Of a DNA stretch of 64,000 nt, positions 9,478 to 17,023 are shown one piece after another. Within the stretch, counting starts at the first letter, position 1. The number at the start of each line of letters is the position of its first letter. The position numbers and the translations under genes were made by a program. The notes below the pieces were generated by a model. That model was not told the origin of the DNA and did no database searches. It worked only from the letters and a program-made list of their open reading frames with translations. Source of the DNA: Leptolyngbya sp. KIOST-1 (lineage in GTDB: Bacteria; Cyanobacteriota; Cyanobacteriia; Phormidesmidales; Phormidesmidaceae); assembly GCF_000763385.1 (NCBI RefSeq), contig NZ_JQFA01000004.1, forward strand, positions 2,042,337 to 2,106,336, given 5' to 3'.

Positions 9478-11175
9478 ATGATTGATTTTTTCTCATTGAC
9501 GCTGCTCCAGCTCGCGCAGCCTGGGGCTGGACCAGGTACTAATGTGCCAGCGACGGGTCCGGTGGCGGGTCCAGTCGGCTTTTTAGAGGCGGCGGCGATC
9601 CAACTGGGGCAATTTTTGCCCAGCCTCATCTGGGCGATCGCGCTGCTGCTGCTGGGCTGGATTGTGGCCACGGTGGTGGCTCTGGCCATTCGCAAACTGC
9701 TGCGCCAGACCAGTCTAGACGATCGCCTGGCCAACTGGGCCCTTGGCCGACCGGCGGATGCCCCAGTCCAGGTGGAGAAGTGGGTCTCCGCTGTGGTGTA
9801 CTGGGTCATTTTTCTATTCGCCATTGTGGCGTCGCTAAATGCCCTCAATTTGGCCGGGGTATCAACCCCGCTGAACAACTTTTTAGACCAAATTTTCCTC
9901 TACCTGCCGCGCATTGGTGGGGCCCTGCTGCTGCTGGGGGTCGCCTGGCTGACGGCAACCCTGGTGAAATCCCTCGTCATCAACGGGCTGGGACGGTTTA
10001 ACCTGGACGATCGCCTGGCCCAGCAGACGGGACTGGAGCGGGGTAGCAGCCCGGTGGTTTTGAATGAAACCATTGGCAACGTGCTGTACTGGTTCATCCT
10101 GCTGCTGTTTATTCCGCTGATTCTAAGTGCCCTCCAGCTGCCCGGCCTGCTGGCCCCCGTGGAGGGATTGATTAACTCTTTCCTACAGGCGATTCCTCGA
10201 ATTATCACCGCAGCCATTGTGCTGGCCATCGGCTGGGTGATCGCCCGGATTGTGCGCGGTGTGGTCACCAACTTGCTGCTGGCGACTGGGGCTGACCAGC
10301 TGGGCCGCCGGATGGGGTTCCGCAGCTCCGCCCCAGGCCCAGGCCCTACCACCTCTACCTCTACTACTAGTAACCTGTCGCTGTCGCGGTTGGCGGGTAC
10401 CGTAGCCTACGTTCTGGTGCTGATCCCGACGGTGGTAGCGGCCCTGAACGAACTCAACATTGATGCCATTTCGGCTCCGGCAATTTTGATGCTGGAGCGG
10501 GTGCTGACGGCCATTCCCCAGATCATCATGGCCGGTGTCGTCATTGCCGTCGCCTACTTTGTGGGCCGCTTTGTGGCTGACCTAGTGACCAACCTGCTGC
10601 GGGGAGCAGGCTTTGACAACATTATGGGCATTCTGGGACTGCCGGAGTTGAACCAGGGCCCCAGCGCCACAACCGTCCAGCCTGGTCTGGATGCCGAGGG
10701 ACGTCCGATCGCCTCGGTGCAGACTCCGGGCCGCACCCCCTCAGATGTGGTGGGCATCGTCACCCTGGTGGCCATCGTGCTGTTTGGGGCGGTAACGGCC
10801 ACCGAAATTTTGAACTTTCCGGGCCTCACCAACATTGTGCAGGCCATCCTGCTGATTGGGGCACGGGTGCTAAGCGGGGTGGTCGTCTTTGCCGTAGGCC
10901 TCTACCTGGCTAACGTGGCGTTTCGCCTGATCCGCTCCATGGGCACCGGCCAGGCGACTGTGCTGGCCCAGGCGGCTCGCATCGCCATTTTGATCTTTGT
11001 GGGGGCGATGGCCCTACAGCAGATGGGGGTGGCCCCAGACATTGTCAACCTGGCCTTCGGACTGCTGCTGGGAGCGATCGCCGTGGCGATCGCGATCGCG
11101 TTTGGTCTGGGCGGGCGCGAGGTGGCCGCCAGCGAACTGCGCGAATGGCTGACGGCCTTTAAGCAGCGCCAGTAA
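9478..11175 (+). CDS. Mechanosensitive-channel-like protein with repeated conserved TM helices
   Basis: A 565-residue integral membrane protein with about a dozen predicted hydrophobic segments arranged as repeats, each of the form long TM helix, then an LLR/LVTNLL amphipathic helix. This is the PF05552 'conserved TM helix' pattern of cyanobacterial mechanosensitive channel relatives. The last segment (IAVAIAIAFGLGGREVAA) is like the pore-lining helix of the MscS group. There is a Pro/Gly/Thr-rich linker around residues 285-295. SD AAGGA stands just before the ATG. It probably responds to membrane tension, but ion conduction is inferred. Confidence 0.8.
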   Translation: MIDFFSLTLLQLAQPGAGPGTNVPATGPVAGPVGFLEAAAIQLGQFLPSLIWAIALLLLGWIVATVVALAIRKLLRQTSLDDRLANWALGRPADAPVQVEKWVSAVVYWVIFLFAIVASLNALNLAGVSTPLNNFLDQIFLYLPRIGGALLLLGVAWLTATLVKSLVINGLGRFNLDDRLAQQTGLERGSSPVVLNETIGNVLYWFILLLFIPLILSALQLPGLLAPVEGLINSFLQAIPRIITAAIVLAIGWVIARIVRGVVTNLLLATGADQLGRRMGFRSSAPGPGPTTSTSTTSNLSLSRLAGTVAYVLVLIPTVVAALNELNIDAISAPAILMLERVLTAIPQIIMAGVVIAVAYFVGRFVADLVTNLLRGAGFDNIMGILGLPELNQGPSATTVQPGLDAEGRPIASVQTPGRTPSDVVGIVTLVAIVLFGAVTATEILNFPGLTNIVQAILLIGARVLSGVVVFAVGLYLANVAFRLIRSMGTGQATVLAQAARIAILIFVGAMALQQMGVAPDIVNLAFGLLLGAIAVAIAIAFGLGGREVAASELREWLTAFKQRQ

Positions 11176-11194
11176 CAACTCACCCAAAAACCAT

Positions 11195-11233
11195 GCGCCT
11201 GGGGTCGGAGCCTTTGTCTCCGGCCCCGGGCGC
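11195..11233 (+). terminator. GC-rich hairpin after the channel gene
   Basis: A long interrupted stem pairs GCGCCTGGGGTCGGAG with CTCCGGCCCCGGGCGC about 20 bases after the channel stop. There is no clear T-run after it, so it may be a weak or factor-dependent terminator or an mRNA-stabilising stem. Confidence 0.4.
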
Positions 11234-11340
11234 GTTAGTATGTTAACTCAGCCTTAACCCGACCTGGCTTAGAGCCGTGTTTTCGGGGCCTGGTTGGCAA
11301 GCGGCCCCAGGGCGATCGCGATTCAGCATGAAACCTATCC

Positions 11341-11577
11341 ATGGACGGCAAAGACTGGGCGAGATATATCGAAGCTACCGACGGGCTTTCTAAGCCCTGG
11401 CTGCTGATTCAGTGGCGGCTACAGCTCCTGCAGGAGCAGCGTCCCCACCTCGATCCTGAGACCTATGCCACCGAATTGGCGGCGCTCCACCAGGCCCTAA
11501 TGGATCTGGGCGAATGGTGGCAGGGGCAGGAAGAAAGGGTGTTTGGATCGGGAGAATCATTGCCAGGGGACTCATAA
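11341..11577 (+). CDS. Small hypothetical protein preceding ppk1
   Basis: A 78-residue, acidic, Trp-rich and probably helical protein. I do not recognise a family. It ends 18 bases before the ppk1 start and is on the same strand, so it is likely to be co-transcribed with ppk1. Sequence and codon use look like a genuine gene. A link to polyphosphate metabolism would be speculation by position. Confidence 0.55.
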   Translation: MDGKDWARYIEATDGLSKPWLLIQWRLQLLQEQRPHLDPETYATELAALHQALMDLGEWWQGQEERVFGSGESLPGDS

Positions 11578-11595
11578 TTTGGGGAGCTTAATCCG

Positions 11596-13845
11596 ATGGC
11601 CACGGTCGAACGCCACAGCAGTGAACGCCCCAGCGGTGAAGCCGCCCTCAACCTCAACGCCCCTGAGTACTACATCAGCCGGGAGTTGAGCTGGCTGGAG
11701 TTCAATCGTCGCGTACTCCACGAAGCCCTCGACGAGCGCACTCCCCTGCTCGAGGCCCTGAAATTTTTGGCCATCTTCAGCAGCAACTTAGACGAGTACT
11801 TCATGGTGCGGGTGGCCGCCCTGAAGCGGCAAATTGAGGCCCAGGTCACCAAGCGATCGCCCGACGGTCTGTCTCCGGAGGAGCACCTCAGTGCCATCAG
11901 CACTGCCCTGGGGCCGATGGTAGAGCAGCAGCACCAGTTCTTTGCCAAGGACCTGAGACAGCAAATGTCTCGCCAGGGGATCTGGCTGCTGGACCACGAC
12001 GATTTGACCAAACCCCAGCAGATCTACTGCCGCGACTACTTCGACGAGCAAATCTTTCCGGTGTTGACCCCCCTGGCCGTCGATCCCGGCCATCCCTTCC
12101 CCTACATCTCCAACCTCAGCCTGAACCTGGCGGTGGTAGTCAAAGACCCCCGCACCCAGCAGACCCACTTTGCCCGGGTCAAAGTACCCCGAGTGCTGCC
12201 GCGATTTATTTCGCTGCCCACTCCCAGCGATGAAAGCTCAGAGGAGGGTCCCTGCCGCTGGCTGGGCGTACCGCTGGAGCAGGTGATTGCCGCCAACCTG
12301 ACCGCCCTATTCCCCGGCATGGTAGTGCAGGAGCACTACGGCTTTCGGATCACCCGCAACGCCGACCTGGCCGTCGAAGAAGACGAAGCCGACGACCTGA
12401 TGCTGGCCATCGAGCAGGAGCTGCGCAAGCGCCGCCGGGGTGGGTCAGCGGTGCGGATGGAGATTCAGCGGAACACGCCGGGACCGGTGCGGGCCATGCT
12501 GACGGAAGAACTGGCCCTGGCCCCCACCGACGTTTACGACATTGATGGGCTGATTGGCCTGAGCGACCTGATGACCTTTATGGCCCTGCCCCTGCCCGAC
12601 CTCAAAGCCCCCAGCTGGACCCCGACCGTACCGCCAGCGATCGAAAACCTGAGTCCGCCCCAAGTCGATGCCGACGATATGGCCCTCGAAACCGCCGAGG
12701 ACCTCTTCTCGCTGCTGCGGCGGCAGGATCAGCTGATCCACCATCCCTATCACTCCTTCTCGGCCACGGTGCAGCGGTTCATTACCCAGGCCGCCCACGA
12801 CCCTCAGGTGCTGGCGATCAAGATGACGCTCTACCGCACCTCGGGCGATTCGCCCATCGTCAATTCGCTGATTTCGGCCGCCGAGAACGGCAAGCAGGTC
12901 ACGGTTTTGGTGGAGATCAAAGCCCGCTTTGACGAAGAGAACAACATCAACTGGGCCCGCAAGCTGGAGCAGGCGGGGGTGCACGTGGTCTACGGACTGG
13001 TGGGGCTCAAAACCCACTGCAAAGTCACCCTGGCGGTGCGGCGCGAGGGGCAGCAGATTCGGCGCTACTATCACATCGGCACCGGCAACTACAATCCCAA
13101 AACCGCGCGGCTCTACACGGACCTGGGTCTGCTCAGCGCCCGCGACGATATCGGGGCCGACATTTCTGACCTGTTTAACTACCTGACCGGCTACTCGCGG
13201 CAGCAGGTCTACCGCCAGCTGCTGGTGGCCCCCCTGACTCTGCGCCAGCGCCTCGTCGCCCTGATTGAGCAGGAAATTGCCCTGCAGGCCAAAGGAAAAC
13301 GCGGCCGGATTATCGCCAAAATGAACTCCCTGGTCGATCCCGACCTGATCGCCCTGCTCTACCAGGCGTCCCAGGCCGGGGTGAGCGTCGATCTGATTAT
13401 TCGGGGCATCTGCTGCCTCAGGCCGGGACTGCCCGGCATCAGCGACAACATTCGGGTGATCAGCATTGTGGGTCAGTTTTTAGAACATTCCCGCATTGTT
13501 TACTTCCAGAATGGCGGCAGGGAAATTTTTCTGCTGGGCAGCGCCGACTGGATGCCCCGCAACCTCGATCGCCGGGTAGAGGTGATGGTACCCATCGCCG
13601 ATCCCGCCCTCCGAAAAGAACTCAAAGCCATCCTCAACCTCTGCCTGGAGGACAACCGCCAGGCCTGGGACCTGGCCAGCGACGGCAGCTACCACCAGCG
13701 CCGCCCCGGCGAGGGGGAAGAAACCCGCAGTACCCAGGCCCAGCTGATGGCCCATGTCAGTCGTTCACCGGTCGGGCGAGCGGCTCCAGCGAAACAGCAA
13801 AACGCCAAGCCCCGCAAGCAGCGTAAGTCCCAACAGTCCGGCTAG
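11596..13845 (+). CDS. ppk1: Polyphosphate kinase 1
   Basis: Reversible synthesis of polyphosphate from ATP. The 749-residue length suits the family. The N-terminal YISRELSWLEFNRRVLHEA, the LYRTSGDSPI loop and the autophosphorylated histidine region (YHIGTGNYNPKTARLYTD) are all present, as is the LGSADWMPRNLDRRVE box near the C-terminus. The last 40 or so residues are a basic, Lys/Arg/Gln-rich tail. The 3' end overlaps the convergent CPBP gene by 81 bases. Confidence 0.97.
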   Translation: MATVERHSSERPSGEAALNLNAPEYYISRELSWLEFNRRVLHEALDERTPLLEALKFLAIFSSNLDEYFMVRVAALKRQIEAQVTKRSPDGLSPEEHLSAISTALGPMVEQQHQFFAKDLRQQMSRQGIWLLDHDDLTKPQQIYCRDYFDEQIFPVLTPLAVDPGHPFPYISNLSLNLAVVVKDPRTQQTHFARVKVPRVLPRFISLPTPSDESSEEGPCRWLGVPLEQVIAANLTALFPGMVVQEHYGFRITRNADLAVEEDEADDLMLAIEQELRKRRRGGSAVRMEIQRNTPGPVRAMLTEELALAPTDVYDIDGLIGLSDLMTFMALPLPDLKAPSWTPTVPPAIENLSPPQVDADDMALETAEDLFSLLRRQDQLIHHPYHSFSATVQRFITQAAHDPQVLAIKMTLYRTSGDSPIVNSLISAAENGKQVTVLVEIKARFDEENNINWARKLEQAGVHVVYGLVGLKTHCKVTLAVRREGQQIRRYYHIGTGNYNPKTARLYTDLGLLSARDDIGADISDLFNYLTGYSRQQVYRQLLVAPLTLRQRLVALIEQEIALQAKGKRGRIIAKMNSLVDPDLIALLYQASQAGVSVDLIIRGICCLRPGLPGISDNIRVISIVGQFLEHSRIVYFQNGGREIFLLGSADWMPRNLDRRVEVMVPIADPALRKELKAILNLCLEDNRQAWDLASDGSYHQRRPGEGEETRSTQAQLMAHVSRSPVGRAAPAKQQNAKPRKQRKSQQSG

Positions 13846-14625
13846 GGGGTTGCCATCCAGGCCCGTCACCCAGGCGGGAACCCGGCCCGTGGGCCGCAGC
13901 AGGTTGCCCACCTCCAGCAGGTAGTAGCCCCACACCAGCCCGGCGTGCAGCCCCACCGGGTGGCCCAGGCCAGTTTCGCCGGGGGCGATCGCAATTCGCC
14001 GCGCCCACCCCAGCACAAACCCCAGCAGCAGCAGCCCGGCGAACTGGGGCAGCAGGGCCAGAATGGCGTCGAGGGGCTTGATAAAGTGGGCGATCGCAAA
14101 GATCAAACTGGTGACCCCCAGGGCTACCCCCGGTGTCCACCCCTGCTCCAGTTCGCGCAGCAGCCAGCCCCGAAACAGCACTTCCTCGGACCAGCCCACC
14201 GCCGTCGCTGCCAGGGCGCCCACCGCCGCCACCTGCAGCAGCCCCAGCCCTCGCGCACCAGCGAGATCGACATTCGCCCAGCCCAGCCCCAGCTGCACCA
14301 CCGCCAACACCGCAATGCTCAGCGCTCCCAGGGCGGCGCCCACCGCCATGCCCCGCGCCAGCCCGCGCCAACCCGCAAAGCCAACCTTGGCCCAGGGCTG
14401 AGTTTCGCCGCGCACGCGCCGTTCCCAGCGGGGCAGCACCAGCAAAAAGACGACGTACAGCAGGGCGGTAGGGAAGATATCCCCCCCCGGCAGCACCCCT
14501 TGCCCCGCTAGTGCGTACAGGGGTAGCGCCAGCGGGGCCCAGAGCACGACTACAATCAGCAGAAACATCAGCACCCGCCCCAGGGGGGGGAAGCCAGTCA
14601 GTTTAGCCCAGGGCCACTTATTCAT
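13765..14625 (-). CDS. CPBP family intramembrane glutamic protease
   Basis: A 286-residue polytopic protein with about eight hydrophobic segments. The CPBP (CAAX/ABI) motifs can be seen: EE in SEEVLFRGWLL, the FAIAHF histidine motif, and a third motif (GLHAGLVWGY). It would act in the membrane as an intramembrane peptidase; the substrate is unknown. Its 5' end overlaps clpS by eight bases, so translation is probably coupled. Its 3' end runs 81 bases into ppk1 on the opposite strand. Confidence 0.88.
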   Translation of the reverse strand: MNKWPWAKLTGFPPLGRVLMFLLIVVVLWAPLALPLYALAGQGVLPGGDIFPTALLYVVFLLVLPRWERRVRGETQPWAKVGFAGWRGLARGMAVGAALGALSIAVLAVVQLGLGWANVDLAGARGLGLLQVAAVGALAATAVGWSEEVLFRGWLLRELEQGWTPGVALGVTSLIFAIAHFIKPLDAILALLPQFAGLLLLGFVLGWARRIAIAPGETGLGHPVGLHAGLVWGYYLLEVGNLLRPTGRVPAWVTGLDGNPLAGLLGLTLLAGLGVLLFRWSRSPDR

Positions 14626-14905
14626 CCGGCTCGATGGTGCTGCTCAAACCCAGGTTACACAGCCCTTCGCTGTAAAATTCGGCGTGCTCCATGGCGCAGG
14701 TGATCACCAGCGCCACTCCGGCGGTATGGGCCTGCATCATGATGTCAACCGCCTGGGCCATGGTCAGGCTGGGCACGACCTTAATCAACGATTCCACCAC
14801 GTATTCCATCGAGTTGAAGTCGTCGTTGTGGAGCAACACTCGATAGCGGGGTGCAGGTTTTTGAATGGTGGACGTTGTTGTCCGTTCGATAGTCTCAACT
14901 GACAC
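14618..14905 (-). CDS. clpS: ATP-dependent Clp protease adaptor ClpS
   Basis: A 95-residue N-end-rule adaptor that hands substrates to ClpC/ClpA. The core YRVLLHNDDFNSMEYVV and the VDIMMQAHTAGVALV helix match the family, and C-terminal GLCNLGLSSTIEPDE follows. The N-terminal 15-20 residues are flexible as usual. It is the first gene of a two-gene unit with the CPBP protease, overlapping it by eight bases. Confidence 0.95.
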   Translation of the reverse strand: MSVETIERTTTSTIQKPAPRYRVLLHNDDFNSMEYVVESLIKVVPSLTMAQAVDIMMQAHTAGVALVITCAMEHAEFYSEGLCNLGLSSTIEPDE

Positions 14906-15459
14906 AGCAACACCTCTCTGCCTAGTTCAAGGGGCTCAATATCAAGGGCTCAGTTCCAAGGGCACAGGGAAGGTCTACAGTCCCAAACCCCCCGCAGGCG
15001 CAGGGTCACGGTAGAGTACTCCGCACAGGCAGCCCTGGAGCAGCGCCGGATCGAGGGACTTACCTGGAACGTTGGCGCTGACGGGTTGCGCTTTACTGAG
15101 GTTGGTTAGAGCGCTGTTTGGAAAGACCGGCGAAAGCGCACACTCCCCCGGCCAACCCGTTATTATCATAAAACTTCACGATGGGTTTGGCATACCCCCA
15201 GGGGTGAACTGCGCCAAATCTTGCCCAGAGCCAGGGGCTGCTGCCCCTCTCTCTGGGATCCCTGGGCTCCCCTGGCCATGACCCCAGATTGCGGCAGACT
15301 GAGTCGCCACAGCGATCGCGCCGCCAAGACCCTCGGGTGATCTCGCCAGTGTCACCGCCCCAGCTCAATCGCTACCATAGAGCAGCGAACCGTAATTGGC
15401 GGGATTCGCGCCGCGATCGCCCCGACCGCTGTCGTCCTCTCGACGTTGTCCTACGTGCT
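14906..15459. other. Divergent intergenic region
   Basis: No recognisable gene. Near the clpS start the sequence has a loose repeat of AAGGGGCTCA-type words (14928-14965). An AT-rich patch at 15164-15178 could be a promoter element. An open frame starts at 15289 but its residues before 15460 are not conserved-looking. Confidence 0.4.
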
Positions 15460-15846
15460 ATGACATCCCTGGTTGCAGGCCAAATTGTATTTTTAGAATG
15501 CCGCCAAACCCGTCTCTACGCCGAGGTGATTCAGGTGCTGGAGCCTCGATCCACGGGCTGGATTCGGCCCCTGGCCCTGGTGAATGGCGATGACGTCATT
15601 CCTCTAGGCACCGCCTTTGACACCGCCATCGCTGAACTCAACAAACCGGCGGTTCCCGACATGCTGTGGCCCCTGGACCAGCTTCAGCCCGCCCTCGACA
15701 CCGAGGTGATTCCGCTGATCGCCAACCTGAGCGCAAAGGCCGGCGCTGACTCAGACCAAATCAACGGTCAGGCCAGCCTGCAAGTCAACGATTTCGTGCG
15801 ATCGCTGTGGGCCGATCAACACCACGGGGATCAATCCTCAGACTAG
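15460..15846 (+). CDS. Conserved hypothetical protein
   Basis: A 128-residue protein beginning MTSLVAGQIVFLECRQTRL. It has the character of a small beta-barrel start (GQIVFLECRQTRLYAEVIQV), then an acidic middle and a hydrophilic tail. The start at ATG 15460 was chosen because the preceding 57 codons are Arg/Pro-rich and look like non-coding DNA. I do not assign a function. It seems to be transcribed alone; the next gene is on the other strand. Confidence 0.6.
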   Translation: MTSLVAGQIVFLECRQTRLYAEVIQVLEPRSTGWIRPLALVNGDDVIPLGTAFDTAIAELNKPAVPDMLWPLDQLQPALDTEVIPLIANLSAKAGADSDQINGQASLQVNDFVRSLWADQHHGDQSSD

Positions 15847-16021
15847 AACGGGAGCCAAATTTGGCTAACCCAGGCACTCCGTAAAAATCCGGACAGTTTT
15901 TATAAAGCTTTTACAAAGATACTGGGTCTATCTACGAGAAATTCCAGGTATGCCTTGAAAATACTCAATAGTTGGGGAGGTTGCTCCAGCCGAGTGCTGC
16001 GTCTGGGGTAACGAGTTTAAA

Positions 16022-16255
16022 TTAACCAATTACGGTCTGCTGAAGCGGTTCGCCGTAGGCACCCAACCCTGGAACCAGGCGAATGCGACCTTCGTCCATT
16101 TCATACATTAGGAGTTCCAAAGCTTCAGAGTCGCCAATGGGCAGATAGCCAAGGCGCGTCAATTCAGCGTTAATGCCCTGCTCGATCTCAGGGGTCAATA
16201 GCCCACTGTGAAGGGCCTGTTCTACCAATCGTCGAATGGAAAATGTGGGGGTCAT
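16022..16255 (-). CDS. Small conserved hypothetical protein
   Basis: A 77-residue protein starting MTPTFSIRRLVEQALHSGLL. It has a helix-rich pattern with acidic residues, IEQGINAELTRLGYLPIGD, then an acidic ALELLMYEMDEGRIRL. No known domain is recognised. It is divergent from the STAS gene, with the CRP-like palindrome at 16361-16376 between them, about 106 bases upstream of its start. Confidence 0.55.
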   Translation of the reverse strand: MTPTFSIRRLVEQALHSGLLTPEIEQGINAELTRLGYLPIGDSEALELLMYEMDEGRIRLVPGLGAYGEPLQQTVIG

Positions 16256-16360
16256 AAACCATTACCCTGGCGTAGTTGGATTGTTGTTATTGTCTACCCT
16301 GAGCCCCAGCCTAGCCAGTGACCAAGCCAGCCAGAAAGTGTGAACTTTACCACTAAGATT

Positions 16361-16376
16361 CGTGATTCAAATCACA
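16361..16376. promoter_or_regulatory. CRP-like palindrome
   Basis: The sequence cGTGATTCAAATCACa has the half sites GTGA and TCAC separated by six bases, close to the SYCRP1/CRP consensus TGTGA-N6-TCACA. It lies between divergent genes at 16255 and 16572. It is a putative site; distance to either start (about 105 and 195 bases) is compatible with regulation but proves nothing. Confidence 0.45.
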
Positions 16377-16571
16377 AAAGGAATCAGCCGTTGGAGATAT
16401 GTTCAGTAAATTCACGGGGGTATTTAATTAACAAGGTCTGAATCTATATCAAGTTATGGTTCAGATACCGATTTAAGGTGGCGAAGCAAACGTAACCCCG
16501 AGTACCGTCGTAATGTAGCGCGACGGCTTTAATAGGTCTTAACATTATCCAAAACCTGGAGTTTACCCAGT

Positions 16572-16901
16572 ATGCAGACAGTGACTAAGGAAATGGCTAT
16601 TTTTCAAGCCCAGGGCTCTCTCAACGCCTCCAATGCCCACGACTTCCACGCCTCCCTGATGCAGAGTATCCAGTCTGACAGGGCCAGCGGGCTGTTTGTA
16701 GACATGAGCCAGGTGGAGTCCCTCGACAGTGCTGGCCTGATTTCCCTCGTTTCGGCGCTAAAGCACGCCCGGCAGCTGCAAAAGCGCCTTTGCCTGTGCT
16801 CAGTACCGCCCGCTATTCGGATCGTCTTTGAGCTCACTCAGCTCGATCGCGCCTTTGAAATGGTGGACAACCTGCCCCAGCCCCTGCCTGCGGCGGCCTG
16901 A
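16572..16901 (+). CDS. STAS-domain anti-sigma factor antagonist-like protein
   Basis: A 109-residue single STAS domain, as in SpoIIAA and its relatives, which act in partner-switching pathways. The phosphorylatable serine S53 is visible in the DSAGL motif, with the preceding LFVDMSQVE strand. No kinase or phosphatase partner sits beside it, although a PP2C-type phosphatase is found at 32105-33901 in the same window. A long 5' region and a CRP-like palindrome lie upstream. Confidence 0.85.
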   Translation: MQTVTKEMAIFQAQGSLNASNAHDFHASLMQSIQSDRASGLFVDMSQVESLDSAGLISLVSALKHARQLQKRLCLCSVPPAIRIVFELTQLDRAFEMVDNLPQPLPAAA

Positions 16902-16930
16902 GTTGCGTTCACAGCGGAGCCTGTCCTCAG

Positions 16931-16980
16931 GCCGCTCCAGGGTCGCTCCAGGGTCGCTCCAGGGTCGCTCCAGGGCCGCT
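16931..16980 (+). repeat. 11-bp tandem repeat, 4.5 copies
   Basis: The unit G(C/T)CGCTCCAGG is repeated from 16931 without gaps; copies 2-4 are identical and the first copy and the final half copy carry C instead of T. It lies in the 3' flank of the STAS gene, about 45 bases before the TIGR03960 start. Confidence 0.9.
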
Positions 16981-16982
16981 AT

Positions 16983-16999
16983 AGTATGAAGGTCATACT
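16983..16999. promoter_or_regulatory. Short palindrome before the radical-SAM gene
   Basis: AGTATGA and TCATACT flank a three-base centre, 25 bases before the GTG start at 17024. It may be an operator or a leader hairpin. It is not an NtcA site: the GTA and TAC parts are nine bases apart rather than eight. Confidence 0.35.
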
Positions 17000-17023
17000 G
17001 GCGATCGTTGGGGCAACTGGGCT

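Noticed and set aside
16984..16998. NtcA box before the radical-SAM gene
   Set aside because: GTA and TAC are separated by nine bases and not eight.
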